Shown: positions 56,477 through 64,000 of the stretch, one piece after another | How positions within the stretch are numbered: position 1 is the stretch's first letter | Layout: each line of letters begins with the position of its first letter | DNA from: Borrelia parkeri | GTDB lineage: Bacteria > Spirochaetota > Spirochaetia > Borreliales > Borreliaceae | Length of the DNA: 64,000 bases | Direction of reading: 5' to 3' | NCBI RefSeq assembly: GCF_023035815.1 | Contig: NZ_CP073164.1 | Coordinates: 1-64,000 of the forward strand | The notes under the pieces: generated by a model | Seen by the model: the letters and a program-made list of their open reading frames with translations, nothing else | What the model was told of the DNA's origin: nothing | Databases searched by the model: none | Position numbers and translations under genes: made by a program

Positions 56477-57436
56477 TCATGCGAAATCATCATCCTGCAA
56501 TGGCTCAATTTTCATGGGCTTTATGTAACCATTACCTTTAGTAGAGAAAAAATCATGAGTTTTAGTATCAGTTCTAAGACCATTTAAAACCAAAGGATTA
56601 ACATCAATATCTTGAATGTTAAATGTAGGATCGAAACCTAAATTCATCAAGGCCTTGTCAGCATTATACCTAACAAAAACATCAACAGCAGATTCAAGAC
56701 CAATAGATGAATATAAGTCTTTAGTATATGCCTTTTCTAGATCATAAAGCCTATCTAAGATCAACATAGCCTCTTTGTAAGCAAATACTTGTTCTCTAGA
56801 AGTCATTTTATTAAACTCTTCTTGTGCCAAGAGGCCAACGAATACTCCATGAACAGATTCATCACGCAATATCAAATTAATAATTTCACCACTATTAATC
56901 ATCTTACCTTGACCTGCAAGATAGAGTGGATAAAAAAATCCAGAATAAAATAAAAAAGTTTCAAGAAATACAGAAGTACACAAAGCCTTATATAAACTCA
57001 TTCTATCGTGTATGCTGTTATACTTCCCCAAGATCAGATCTAATTTATCTTGAAAATTCTTATAAGTTTTTACCCAATCAAATATATAATCTATTCGCTC
57101 TATGTTTGATAGACTTGAGAATATGCTACTATAACTCTTAGCATGCATATGCTCCATAGCACCCATAAATCCAAGAACCGGTTTATAATCCAAATTATCT
57201 ATGGCCAAAGCTATACGAGGCATACCAACAGAACCTTGTTCTGTATCTAATAATGTAAGTCCACCTAAAACCTTCTCATAAACATCCCGCTCCTCGATAT
57301 CTAAGGAATTCCAAACCAACTTATCATCAGAGATAGGGATCTCTTCATCTACCCAAAATTGTCTTATATTTTGGTCCCAAAACATCTTGGTATAACCATT
57401 ATTTAATCTATTCCAATTTATAGCTTCTCTATTCAT
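56477..57436 (-). CDS. nrdF: Ribonucleotide reductase class Ib, small (radical) subunit
   Basis: NrdF carries the metal cofactor and tyrosyl radical that NrdE needs to reduce ribonucleoside diphosphates to deoxy forms. All six expected metal ligands can be placed: Asp64, Glu95, His98, Glu159, Glu193 and His196, with the radical Tyr at 102 (MHAKSYSSIF). The 319-residue length is normal for the family and the protein looks intact. It is the last gene of thyX-nrdI-nrdE-nrdF, starting about 50 bases after nrdE. With nrdI next to it, a dimanganese cofactor activated by NrdI is likely, in keeping with the manganese-based biology known for Borrelia (inference). Confidence 0.97.
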   Translation of the reverse strand: MNREAINWNRLNNGYTKMFWDQNIRQFWVDEEIPISDDKLVWNSLDIEERDVYEKVLGGLTLLDTEQGSVGMPRIALAIDNLDYKPVLGFMGAMEHMHAKSYSSIFSSLSNIERIDYIFDWVKTYKNFQDKLDLILGKYNSIHDRMSLYKALCTSVFLETFLFYSGFFYPLYLAGQGKMINSGEIINLILRDESVHGVFVGLLAQEEFNKMTSREQVFAYKEAMLILDRLYDLEKAYTKDLYSSIGLESAVDVFVRYNADKALMNLGFDPTFNIQDIDVNPLVLNGLRTDTKTHDFFSTKGNGYIKPMKIEPLQDDDFA

Positions 57437-57486
57437 ATTTATTTAACAATTCTCCTAAACTTATATTTCATATATATATATTGCAT

Positions 57487-59562
57487 TTATATTGCACAAA
57501 GAATACATTCATCTACTGAGAGATTTTTATTACGCGTATAATATAAGCTCTTAAGTCCCTTATTTTTAGCATAAATGTAAAGTTTTACAAGTTCCCTGGT
57601 ACTAGTTTCATTTGTAACATAAAGCAAGGTACTAATTCCCTGATCAACATGCCGCTGAGCCTCACTTATAAGATCAATCAATTTTTTCATATCCATGTAA
57701 TATGCTGATTTAAAAAGCAAAGCATTTTCCCTACTAAGATATGGCATTGGATAATACGTTGTAGCATTACCATAAACCCTAGCTTCAACAGGTTCAACAA
57801 TAGGCATAAGAGATGTTGTTGCATTTTGAATATAAGATATACTCTGAGTTGGTGCAACGGCTAACCTATAAGAATGATAAAGCCCATGCATTTGGACATC
57901 ACGCTTAAGGCTCTCCCAATCACTCTTTAGAGGAATCTTAAGTCCACTAAATATCTGTTTTATAACATCTGTTTTAGGAGTGAAATCTTCACTCAAATAC
58001 ATATCAAAATAATTTCCATTATAATATTCACTCTTATTGAAATCTTTAAAAGCACAGCCTCTATCTCTTGCAATATTCATACTACTCTTAAGGGAATAAA
58101 AATTTAATAACATAAAAAAGGTACGAACAAAATCCAAAGCCTCAGCACTCTCATAAGAGATTTTATTTTTAATCAAAAAACCATGTAAATTCATAACACC
58201 AAGACCAACGGCATGATAATCATTATTTGCCTTCCTTATACTTGGAGCATTTTTAATATCAGCCTTATCAACAACCGATGTCAATGCCCTCATGGCAATA
58301 TCAACGGTATACTCAAAATCACTATTAATTACATTAACAATATTGAGTGAACCTAAGATACAACTGATATCATATCCAAGCAAATCCTCCTCACCATAAT
58401 CACCAATAACTGATGGTGTTTGAATCTGAAAAATCTCTGTACAAAGATTAGACATCTTAATTTTTCCAAGACCTTTTAGTGGATTATTTAAATTACATGC
58501 TGTTTGGTACATTATATAAGGATATCCAGATTCAAATTGCAGCCTAGCAATACGAATCAACATATCTCTAGCAGAAATCTCTTTTTTCAAAATACGAGGA
58601 TCACTTGCAAACAAGTCGTATTCTAAGTCAAAATCGATCTCATTCATAAAACGACCAGTTACCTTATAAAGAGAATATGGTGCGAAAGCATAATAATTTT
58701 TACCTTGTTTTGCAATATCAAAAAATTTATCTGGAATTATTACTCCTAATGATAATGTTTGAACACGGCTCTTCTCATCAGCATTAATCTTCTTAGTATC
58801 CAAGAAATCTTCTATATCATAATGAAAGATATTTAAGTATACAGCACCAGCACCTTTTCGCTGTCCCATCTGATCTGCATAATTAAATCCATCTTCCAAA
58901 AGCTTCATAACGGGAATAATTCCTTTTGCAATATTAGGAATACCCCGTATCTCCTCACCCCTAGCCCTAATATTTGAAAGATTTAAAGCCACTCCTCCAC
59001 CAATTTTTGAAAGCTGCATGGCAGAAGAGACATTAAAAGTAATACTATTAAGAGAGTCTCCCACTTCCAACAAGAAACATGATACAAGCTCACCTCGTAC
59101 CTTCTTACCAGCATTTAAAAATGTAGGTGTTGCAGGCTGATAGCGTTGTTTGATCATCTCTAAAGCAAGTTTTAAAGCAAAATCAAAACATCCATCTGCT
59201 AAAAAGAGACTAACTGCAATTATTCTATCCTCATAAGATTCAAGATAAGTATTCCCATCATTCATCTTAAGTGCATAATCTTTATAAAACTTCGAAGCAC
59301 TCATATAAGACTTAAACTGAAAATTCTCAAGACTTACAAGATTATATATTTCAAGTATCTGCTCTTCAGAATAGTTTTCATAAAAATTTTCATAAAAATT
59401 ATTATCAATTAAATAATGCATTCTCTCATTTGGATTTTCAAATTTTAAAGACTTAGAATTGACTTCACTTAAAAAAACACTCAAAGCCTCAAGATCTTTT
59501 TCTAATCTGTAAAATCCATCCTTTAAAACCATAATTTCATTATTTAACTCTAAGTGTTTCAT
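57487..59562 (-). CDS. nrdE: Ribonucleotide reductase class Ib, large (catalytic) subunit
   Basis: NrdE binds ribonucleoside diphosphates and reduces them by thiyl-radical chemistry. Visible residues: the redox Cys162 in RGELVSCFL, the catalytic Asn372-Leu-Cys374-x-Glu376 set (SNLCTEI), the second redox Cys401, and the C-terminal Cys686/Cys689 pair (ECILCAI) that reloads the active site from a redoxin. The N-terminus lacks the ATP-cone of class Ia enzymes. At 691 residues it is typical of class Ib. AAAGGA lies before the ATG. The start overlaps the end of nrdI by 23 bases, suggesting coupled translation. Confidence 0.97.
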   Translation of the reverse strand: MKHLELNNEIMVLKDGFYRLEKDLEALSVFLSEVNSKSLKFENPNERMHYLIDNNFYENFYENYSEEQILEIYNLVSLENFQFKSYMSASKFYKDYALKMNDGNTYLESYEDRIIAVSLFLADGCFDFALKLALEMIKQRYQPATPTFLNAGKKVRGELVSCFLLEVGDSLNSITFNVSSAMQLSKIGGGVALNLSNIRARGEEIRGIPNIAKGIIPVMKLLEDGFNYADQMGQRKGAGAVYLNIFHYDIEDFLDTKKINADEKSRVQTLSLGVIIPDKFFDIAKQGKNYYAFAPYSLYKVTGRFMNEIDFDLEYDLFASDPRILKKEISARDMLIRIARLQFESGYPYIMYQTACNLNNPLKGLGKIKMSNLCTEIFQIQTPSVIGDYGEEDLLGYDISCILGSLNIVNVINSDFEYTVDIAMRALTSVVDKADIKNAPSIRKANNDYHAVGLGVMNLHGFLIKNKISYESAEALDFVRTFFMLLNFYSLKSSMNIARDRGCAFKDFNKSEYYNGNYFDMYLSEDFTPKTDVIKQIFSGLKIPLKSDWESLKRDVQMHGLYHSYRLAVAPTQSISYIQNATTSLMPIVEPVEARVYGNATTYYPMPYLSRENALLFKSAYYMDMKKLIDLISEAQRHVDQGISTLLYVTNETSTRELVKLYIYAKNKGLKSLYYTRNKNLSVDECILCAI

Positions 59563-59929
59563 TTTTAATCCTTTCTACAAAATTCTCAACATCATGTGAT
59601 GTTCCTGAAAGTTCAAATCTTAATATTTCGCAAACATTATATTCATTTTTTATTAAATTAACAGCATTGCAAAATGAATCACCCCAATTTCTGTTTCCAG
59701 AACCAGCAACTCCAACCATAAGCTTAAAATTATGCTTTAAAAATTTCTCTACCTCAGGTGGAACTTTTCCAAAAGAAAACGTATATGTAAGTAACACATA
59801 AGGCCTACTTACGATCTCATCACCTGTAACTACATGAAAAATATCTTTAAGGCCCGTTTTTGCAATAAAACGCGACACATTCCCTGTCTTTGAAGCATAA
59901 ACTACTAAAATATACTTAACTCCTTTCAT
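59540..59929 (-). CDS. nrdI: Flavodoxin-like activator of class Ib ribonucleotide reductase
   Basis: NrdI is a small FMN protein that delivers the oxidant needed to build the Mn(III)2-tyrosyl radical in NrdF. The protein has 129 residues, with the phosphate-binding loop YASKTGNVSRF near the start and the isoalloxazine loop VAGSGNRNWGDSF at about residues 73-85. Both are typical. It sits between thyX (6 bases away) and nrdE (23-base overlap). No ribosome site of its own is clear, so it probably depends on translation of thyX. Confidence 0.95.
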   Translation of the reverse strand: MKGVKYILVVYASKTGNVSRFIAKTGLKDIFHVVTGDEIVSRPYVLLTYTFSFGKVPPEVEKFLKHNFKLMVGVAGSGNRNWGDSFCNAVNLIKNEYNVCEILRFELSGTSHDVENFVERIKNETLRVK

Positions 59930-59935
59930 AACAAA

Positions 59936-60754
59936 TCATAAATTAAGTTTTTCTTTTAACCGATTTAAACTCTTATCATGTAAATTCAGTTTGGTTAAAT
60001 CTAATACTTTCCGAATCTCACATACCTCTTCACTTGAGAGCATAACGCCCCCCAAAATATGTCTCTTAAAACTAGCAGTTGCTAAGGGCACTACTAACTT
60101 AACAATATCTAATAGGACATTAGCATACTCTCTTATCTCTTTTTGTGCATGTCCTGATGATCTAAGCTTAATAAAATGAAATAAATTATTAAGATCAATT
60201 TGCCAGTACCATTCAGTATACAAACTTAAAGGCAGAGTTATTCTTGCAAGCTCCCTGGATACATCATTCTTGATCATATCATTATAAATCTTGTAAGAAG
60301 TCTTATAACTCTCATCTAGACCACCTAAAGAGGATAAAGCAATATCATCATCAACAGGCTCATCTGAACGTCCCTGTTTATTAGTAATACTTTGTTTCTT
60401 AAAATCTTCCCTGCAAGGAACATAAAACTCTTCTCTCATCAAACTATAACGGCCTGAGACTTCATTAATTCTTGATGTTCTATGTCTCATCCACTGTCTT
60501 GCTACAAAGATTGGCGCTTTAACATGAAAAGTAAAAACCACTTGCTCAAGTGGACTTGTATGCTCATTTCTTACCAAATAGTCAATAAGACCAGCATTAT
60601 CCCTTTTTGCCTTAGAATCTCTATAAGAAACTCTAGCAGAATTTACTATTCGCTCATCACTACCCATATAGTCAACAAGTCTTAAAAAACCTTTATCTAA
60701 AACTTTGTATTCCTTATCTAAAATCCCTTCTGCAGCCTCTACATGATCGTGCAT
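59936..60754 (-). CDS. thyX: FAD-dependent thymidylate synthase
   Basis: ThyX makes dTMP from dUMP with methylenetetrahydrofolate, NADPH and FAD, and needs no separate dihydrofolate reductase step. The signature RHR(x7)S is at residues 90-100 (RHRTSRINEVS), followed by GR. The 272-residue length is normal. AGGAT precedes the ATG. It heads the operon with nrdI-nrdE-nrdF, so dNTP and dTMP supply are co-regulated. A plasmid thyX with nrdIEF is a hallmark I know from relapsing-fever Borrelia. Confidence 0.97.
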   Translation of the reverse strand: MHDHVEAAEGILDKEYKVLDKGFLRLVDYMGSDERIVNSARVSYRDSKAKRDNAGLIDYLVRNEHTSPLEQVVFTFHVKAPIFVARQWMRHRTSRINEVSGRYSLMREEFYVPCREDFKKQSITNKQGRSDEPVDDDIALSSLGGLDESYKTSYKIYNDMIKNDVSRELARITLPLSLYTEWYWQIDLNNLFHFIKLRSSGHAQKEIREYANVLLDIVKLVVPLATASFKRHILGGVMLSSEEVCEIRKVLDLTKLNLHDKSLNRLKEKLNL

Positions 60755-60793
60755 ATACCCATCCTAATTAAAATTTCTATTTTTTATAAAGTT

Positions 60794-60815
60794 GTCACCA
60801 GAACTTCCGGGTGAC
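60794..60815 (-). promoter_or_regulatory. Hairpin in the thyX leader
   Basis: GTCACC, ten bases, GGTGAC, about 40-60 bases upstream of the thyX start; on the minus strand it is followed by AACTTTATAAAA. It could end the upstream small frame or act in the thyX leader. Confidence 0.4.
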
Positions 60816-60871
60816 TAGATTCTCATATAAGATTTAAGAATAACATTACAATTATTCTGCAATAATTCACG

Positions 60872-61042
60872 TTATTCTATAAATATCTTAACTATCAAAC
60901 AACACATCTCATTACACAAAATTAACTTCCCCTTAATAAAAATTAAAAAAACAATTAAAACCAAAGTTAGTAAAACAAATGTTAACACAAAACTACCTAA
61001 TATTAAATAAGCATTTTTTACGATATAAAGGTACTTAACCAC
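60872..61042 (-). CDS. Possible 56-residue membrane peptide upstream of thyX
   Basis: A minus-strand frame starting at GTG, with AGAGG eight bases upstream, ends at TAA about 120 bases before thyX. It encodes a short polar start, one strongly hydrophobic helix (about residues 11-36, LGSFVLTFVLLTLVLIVFL), a Lys-Gly-Lys turn and a Cys-containing tail (three Cys). It has the profile of a real single-pass membrane peptide, in the same direction as the thyX operon. The absence of an ATG and its small size keep confidence moderate. Confidence 0.4.
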   Translation of the reverse strand: MVKYLYIVKNAYLILGSFVLTFVLLTLVLIVFLIFIKGKLILCNEMCCLIVKIFIE

Positions 61043-61057
61043 AAATACATCCTCTAA

Positions 61058-61117
61058 TAAGCTAAATTTTAAATAAATAAGCTAAATACTAAATAAATAT
61101 GCTAAACATTAAATTAT
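61058..61117. repeat. 20-bp direct repeat, three units
   Basis: Three back-to-back units with the consensus TAAGCTAAATaTTAAATAAA; units 1 and 2 differ at two positions and unit 3 is more degenerate. They lie in the divergent control region between the thyX block and the 61184 lipoprotein gene. Confidence 0.8.
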
Positions 61118-61183
61118 TAAATATTGAACTTAAATGAAAAATGAACTTTTAGATATATACTTCTGCACTTGGGGAGGTCAAAA

Positions 61184-62011
61184 TTGCAAAGAACAGCTTT
61201 TTTACTACCGTTATTTATAACATCTTGCTTCTTAAGTGATAGTATTATAAATATTAAACCTAAGCTTGAGCAAGCAATCATGCATAATGACAAATCAAAA
61301 AAACATTTAAAAGAAGATGAAAAAGAAGATGATGAACATGAAGAATTAACAAAAGAAGAGGCCTCTTTTGAAATACTTGAAGGGACTACTGAAAAATGCA
61401 TGTGTCCAATCTGCAGTTGGTTTTTGTGTGGATGCCCACCAAAATGCCAAATCACTTGGATGAAAATTAAAGCCAAAGAAATTATTGGGGATAATCAAAA
61501 ACCACTGGAAGCTTTAAAAGGGAAACTTAGATACTCATATTCAGTATCACCTATCAAATATAATGATAATTACAGTAAGTACGTCATGCCTTTAATATTA
61601 TTTGAAAGCATGGACGAGAATATTGAAGTAACCTCTTTTAAGTTAATAAATCACACTAACCTAGACTTTAACAACAAAAACGTTTTGGGTGGATTTATTC
61701 AAGGTATACCTAAGGTAGAAAAATCATCTGAAGCGGGATACAAAAACGTATATCCTTATGGAATATTAAATGCAATAACTCCAACTGGTGGGGATGAGTT
61801 AATATCTGCTTTTACTGCTCTTTACCAAAATGGTAAATGGAACCTTATGAAAGGAGAGATAAAAGTTAAAGACACAAAAACAAACAACGAGACAACCCAC
61901 AAAATACTCTTAAGTGGTAAATTATTTAATGAATTTCTAAAATCAGTTGTATCTAAACATCAAGGGACCACAACTGCAAATACCAAATTTAGAGTTCCAA
62001 TTAACAATTAG
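61184..62011 (+). CDS. Cysteine-rich lipoprotein of unknown function (paralogue 1 of 3)
   Basis: 275 residues from TTG, chosen because GGGGAGG lies five bases upstream. Lipobox ITSC, Cys 15. Linker residues about 30-65 are acidic and basic. At residues about 71-90 is a dense Cys motif (CMCPICSWFLCGCPPKC), then ITWMKIK. The conserved domain has LRYSYSVSPIKYNDNYSKY, MPLILFES, SFKLINHTNLDF, YPYGILNA, GGDELISAFTALYQNGKW and LSGKLFNEFLKSVV. Two paralogues follow in tandem. The Cys cluster could bind metal or form a disulphide knot. I do not recognise the family. Confidence 0.75.
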   Translation: MQRTAFLLPLFITSCFLSDSIINIKPKLEQAIMHNDKSKKHLKEDEKEDDEHEELTKEEASFEILEGTTEKCMCPICSWFLCGCPPKCQITWMKIKAKEIIGDNQKPLEALKGKLRYSYSVSPIKYNDNYSKYVMPLILFESMDENIEVTSFKLINHTNLDFNNKNVLGGFIQGIPKVEKSSEAGYKNVYPYGILNAITPTGGDELISAFTALYQNGKWNLMKGEIKVKDTKTNNETTHKILLSGKLFNEFLKSVVSKHQGTTTANTKFRVPINN

Positions 62012-62044
62012 ATTAAAAAACAATAGTTAATTAAATTAAAGTTC

Positions 62045-62103
62045 ATTACTTAAGGTTGAAAAATAAATTTTAAAAAATTCACTTAAAGACAACCTTAAGT
62101 AAT
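62045..62103. terminator. Long-loop hairpin after the 61184 gene
   Basis: A perfect 14-bp inverted repeat (ATTACTTAAGGTTG / CAACCTTAAGTAAT) with a 31-base loop, 34 bases past the stop. No T-run. Confidence 0.5.
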
Positions 62104-62288
62104 ATATCTGTAATACCCCTGTAACAACTTTTAATAACCTTTAACTATTTTTAAATACCTTTTTGGAAGTTAATTTAATTAAAAAAAGTTAAATAAATTT
62201 GTTTTATAAATCAAAATAATTTATTATATAAATCGATAAAATAAAAACATATTTAAAATATGTACTCTAAAAATAAAAGGGGGTAAAT

Positions 62289-63092
62289 ATGAAGAGAATA
62301 ATTATTTTATTACCAATCTTCATAACATGTCATGTGTCGCAAGATCAATATGACAAACCAAATCTTAAATACGCCATTAAATCAGGCTCTACACGCTCTG
62401 TTAAGACAAACACTGACACAGAAGACGAATATGACTACCAACCAGAACCACTGCAAATATCTGAGGGAACCTTAGATGTATGTCTCTCTGGTCACGCAAT
62501 AACACCTAGTAATCACACCTGCCATCTCACTTGGATGAAAAGCAATGTACAAGATATAATTGGAGAAAACGGAAAACCATCATCAGTATTTCAAGGCAAA
62601 TTTAAATACTCATATGCAGTAGCTCCTATTAAGAATAATGAAAACTACTCTAAGTATGTCATGCCTTTAATACTATTTGAAAGCTTAGTTGAGTATGTTA
62701 AAATAGTGTCATTTAAACTCACAAACCACAAAAAACTAAATTTAGATTTTCGCAATGGAAACATGCAAGGAACAAGAGATAAAATAGCTAATCAGCTGGA
62801 GATCTCAACTAGAAGATTAGGATATAAAAATATAAGTATTTATGGAGAACTATATGCATTCTTTCCAAATGGAGGAGATGGACTCATAACTGCTTTTTCA
62901 CAGCATTACAAAAATGGTGATTGGTTCTTCATATCAGGCGAATTAACTATCGAAGACACATTAAGTAAAGAAACAACCACCCACACAATCTTGCTAGATG
63001 CTCAATTATTCAATGAATTCCTAAAAGAAGTTATAGCAAAGCATCCAAAAACTAAAACTGCAAATAGCAAATTTAGAGTACCCGTTAGTTAG
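62289..63092 (+). CDS. Lipoprotein of unknown function (paralogue 2 of 3)
   Basis: 267 residues from ATG with GGGGG upstream; lipobox FITC, Cys 14. The linker is acidic. Only two of the Cys of the paralogue 1 cluster remain (LDVCLSGH..., THTCHLTWMKSN region). The domain is otherwise well kept: FKYSYAVAPIKNNENYSKY, MPLILFES, SFKLTNHKKLNLDF, YGELYAFFPNGGDGLI, AFSQHYKNGDWFF, LDAQLFNEFLKEVI. Tandem duplication and divergence of the Cys region is clear. Confidence 0.8.
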   Translation: MKRIIILLPIFITCHVSQDQYDKPNLKYAIKSGSTRSVKTNTDTEDEYDYQPEPLQISEGTLDVCLSGHAITPSNHTCHLTWMKSNVQDIIGENGKPSSVFQGKFKYSYAVAPIKNNENYSKYVMPLILFESLVEYVKIVSFKLTNHKKLNLDFRNGNMQGTRDKIANQLEISTRRLGYKNISIYGELYAFFPNGGDGLITAFSQHYKNGDWFFISGELTIEDTLSKETTTHTILLDAQLFNEFLKEVIAKHPKTKTANSKFRVPVS

Positions 63093-63356
63093 CGGTACTC
63101 ATTCACAATAATTAACCTTTAAGTCTAATTAATTTTTAGTAATCATGGTAATCAAAAAAATTAAAAATTACTTGCGTGAAGATTATTTAAATTATATTAT
63201 TTACATGTATTAATATGACTTAAATCACTATGTATTTACTAACATAGTAGCAAGCATTTAGATAAAATCTTAATGTAAAAATACTTAAAGATAATAATTA
63301 AGGAGAATAATAAAATACTAATAAGTGATAAAAATTTAATTTGAAAGGATGTATAA

Positions 63357-64000
63357 ATGAAAAAGATAATTATTTTATTAACCCTACTACTTATAACCTG
63401 TAAAATATCCCAACCTAATAAACCATCCATGGCAGAAGAAGACGAAACGGATGAGAATGAGACCAGTTTAGAAAACGATTACAAAGAATCTATTCCTCCC
63501 AAAAGAGAGCGTATCCACAGCATACACCGAGCATTTGAACTATTTGAAGACTACTTAACTAATATTTGTCTCCAACCACCTCACATGCCATTAAAATGTA
63601 GAGTACAAGTCTGCGGTTTTAGTTGGATAAAAATTAAAAGCAAACATATCGTAGGAACAGATAAAAACATAATACCAGAATTAAAGAATAAAATTAAATA
63701 CTCATATGCAGTAGCACCGATTAAGTATAATGATGGATACAATTCAAACATTACACCTCTCATATTACTTGAAATTTTTGATACAAACATTAAAATTATA
63801 TCATTTAAACTTACAAATCATCCCAACCTAGAATTAGATCTTGGCAAAAAAACACATGATGCTAATGTTATTGGCATAATTCAAAGTTATTATAATGAGA
63901 CTCGAAATTCAATTTTAAGAGAGGCAAAAAACAAAATTAAATCTTACGGAGGTAAAGATGTATACCTTTATGGCATAATGAACATGCCTACATTTAAGGA
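63357..64000 (+). CDS. Lipoprotein of unknown function (paralogue 3 of 3), cut by the window end
   Basis: Starts at ATG with AAAGGA upstream and is open to the last base, so the C-terminus is missing (about 214 residues seen). The signal peptide is MKKIIILLTLLLIT with lipobox LITC, Cys 15. Linker (acidic) to about residue 70, then NICLQPPHMPLKCRVQVCGF, with three Cys, and WIKIK. The domain has IKYSYAVAPIKYNDGY, TPLILLEIF, IISFKLTNHPNLELDL and YLYGIMNM, matching paralogues 1 and 2. Confidence 0.8.
   Translation, partial: MKKIIILLTLLLITCKISQPNKPSMAEEDETDENETSLENDYKESIPPKRERIHSIHRAFELFEDYLTNICLQPPHMPLKCRVQVCGFSWIKIKSKHIVGTDKNIIPELKNKIKYSYAVAPIKYNDGYNSNITPLILLEIFDTNIKIISFKLTNHPNLELDLGKKTHDANVIGIIQSYYNETRNSILREAKNKIKSYGGKDVYLYGIMNMPTFK

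Noticed and set aside
61117-61476. Minus-strand 119-codon frame over the start of the 61184 gene
   Set aside because: It is a shadow; the plus-strand gene has a ribosome site, lipobox and two paralogues.

Overview
The window is AT-rich DNA that looks like part of the large linear plasmid (megaplasmid) of a relapsing-fever-group Borrelia. The grounds are the dense tandem arrays of plasmid lipoprotein genes, short lipoprotein signal peptides of spirochaete type, a Bdr-family gene remnant, PFam54-like and BTA121-like lipoproteins, and a plasmid-borne thyX-nrdI-nrdE-nrdF block. As far as I know, that block is carried on the megaplasmid of relapsing-fever Borrelia and is absent from Lyme Borrelia. 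I cannot name the species. I see no tRNA, rRNA, CRISPR array, intact transposase or replication/partition gene.

Layout. (1) 1-8.8 kb is a mixed, partly decayed accessory region: four unrecognised lipoproteins, two BTA121-like two-repeat lipoproteins with a decayed third copy between them, other gene remnants, and a bdr pseudogene. (2) 8.8-25.2 kb, plus strand, holds 15 consecutive genes resembling the PFam54 / complement-regulator-acquiring lipoprotein family. Most have their own TTGATA...TATAAT promoter, a GTG or TTG start and often a hairpin terminator, so the array looks like independent cassettes. Recombination is visible: a near-identical triplicate, a chimaera swapped just after the lipidated cysteine, a shared 3' end, and a truncated copy whose stop codon lies in the next gene's -35 box. 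(3) 25.8-56.1 kb, almost entirely minus strand, holds 27 genes of one very diverse family that I cannot assign. Nearly all share a core: a helix with a YASLGYD-like motif, then a leucine-rich segment ending in an R....I...I signature. The core resembles the PFam54 core enough to suggest distant homology. N-terminal spacers vary: collagen-like Gly-X-Y stalks, proline-rich linkers, 15-bp-repeat pentapeptides or acidic repeats. Three adjacent members have no signal peptide, and three others have lost or replaced the lipobox.

(4) 56.5-61.1 kb, minus strand, is the nucleotide-metabolism block: thyX (FAD-dependent thymidylate synthase), nrdI, nrdE and nrdF (class Ib ribonucleotide reductase), nearly touching or overlapping, preceded by a possible 56-residue membrane peptide. 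It would let the cell make dNTPs and dTMP itself. (5) 61.2-64.0 kb, plus strand, holds three tandem paralogous lipoproteins of unknown function, the last cut by the window end. A 20-bp tandem repeat (three units) lies in the divergent control region between blocks 4 and 5.

Overall the window reads as a surface-protein diversification region next to a small metabolic cargo operon. All assignments come from reading the sequence; no database search was run, and family names other than thyX/nrdIEF are by motif resemblance.
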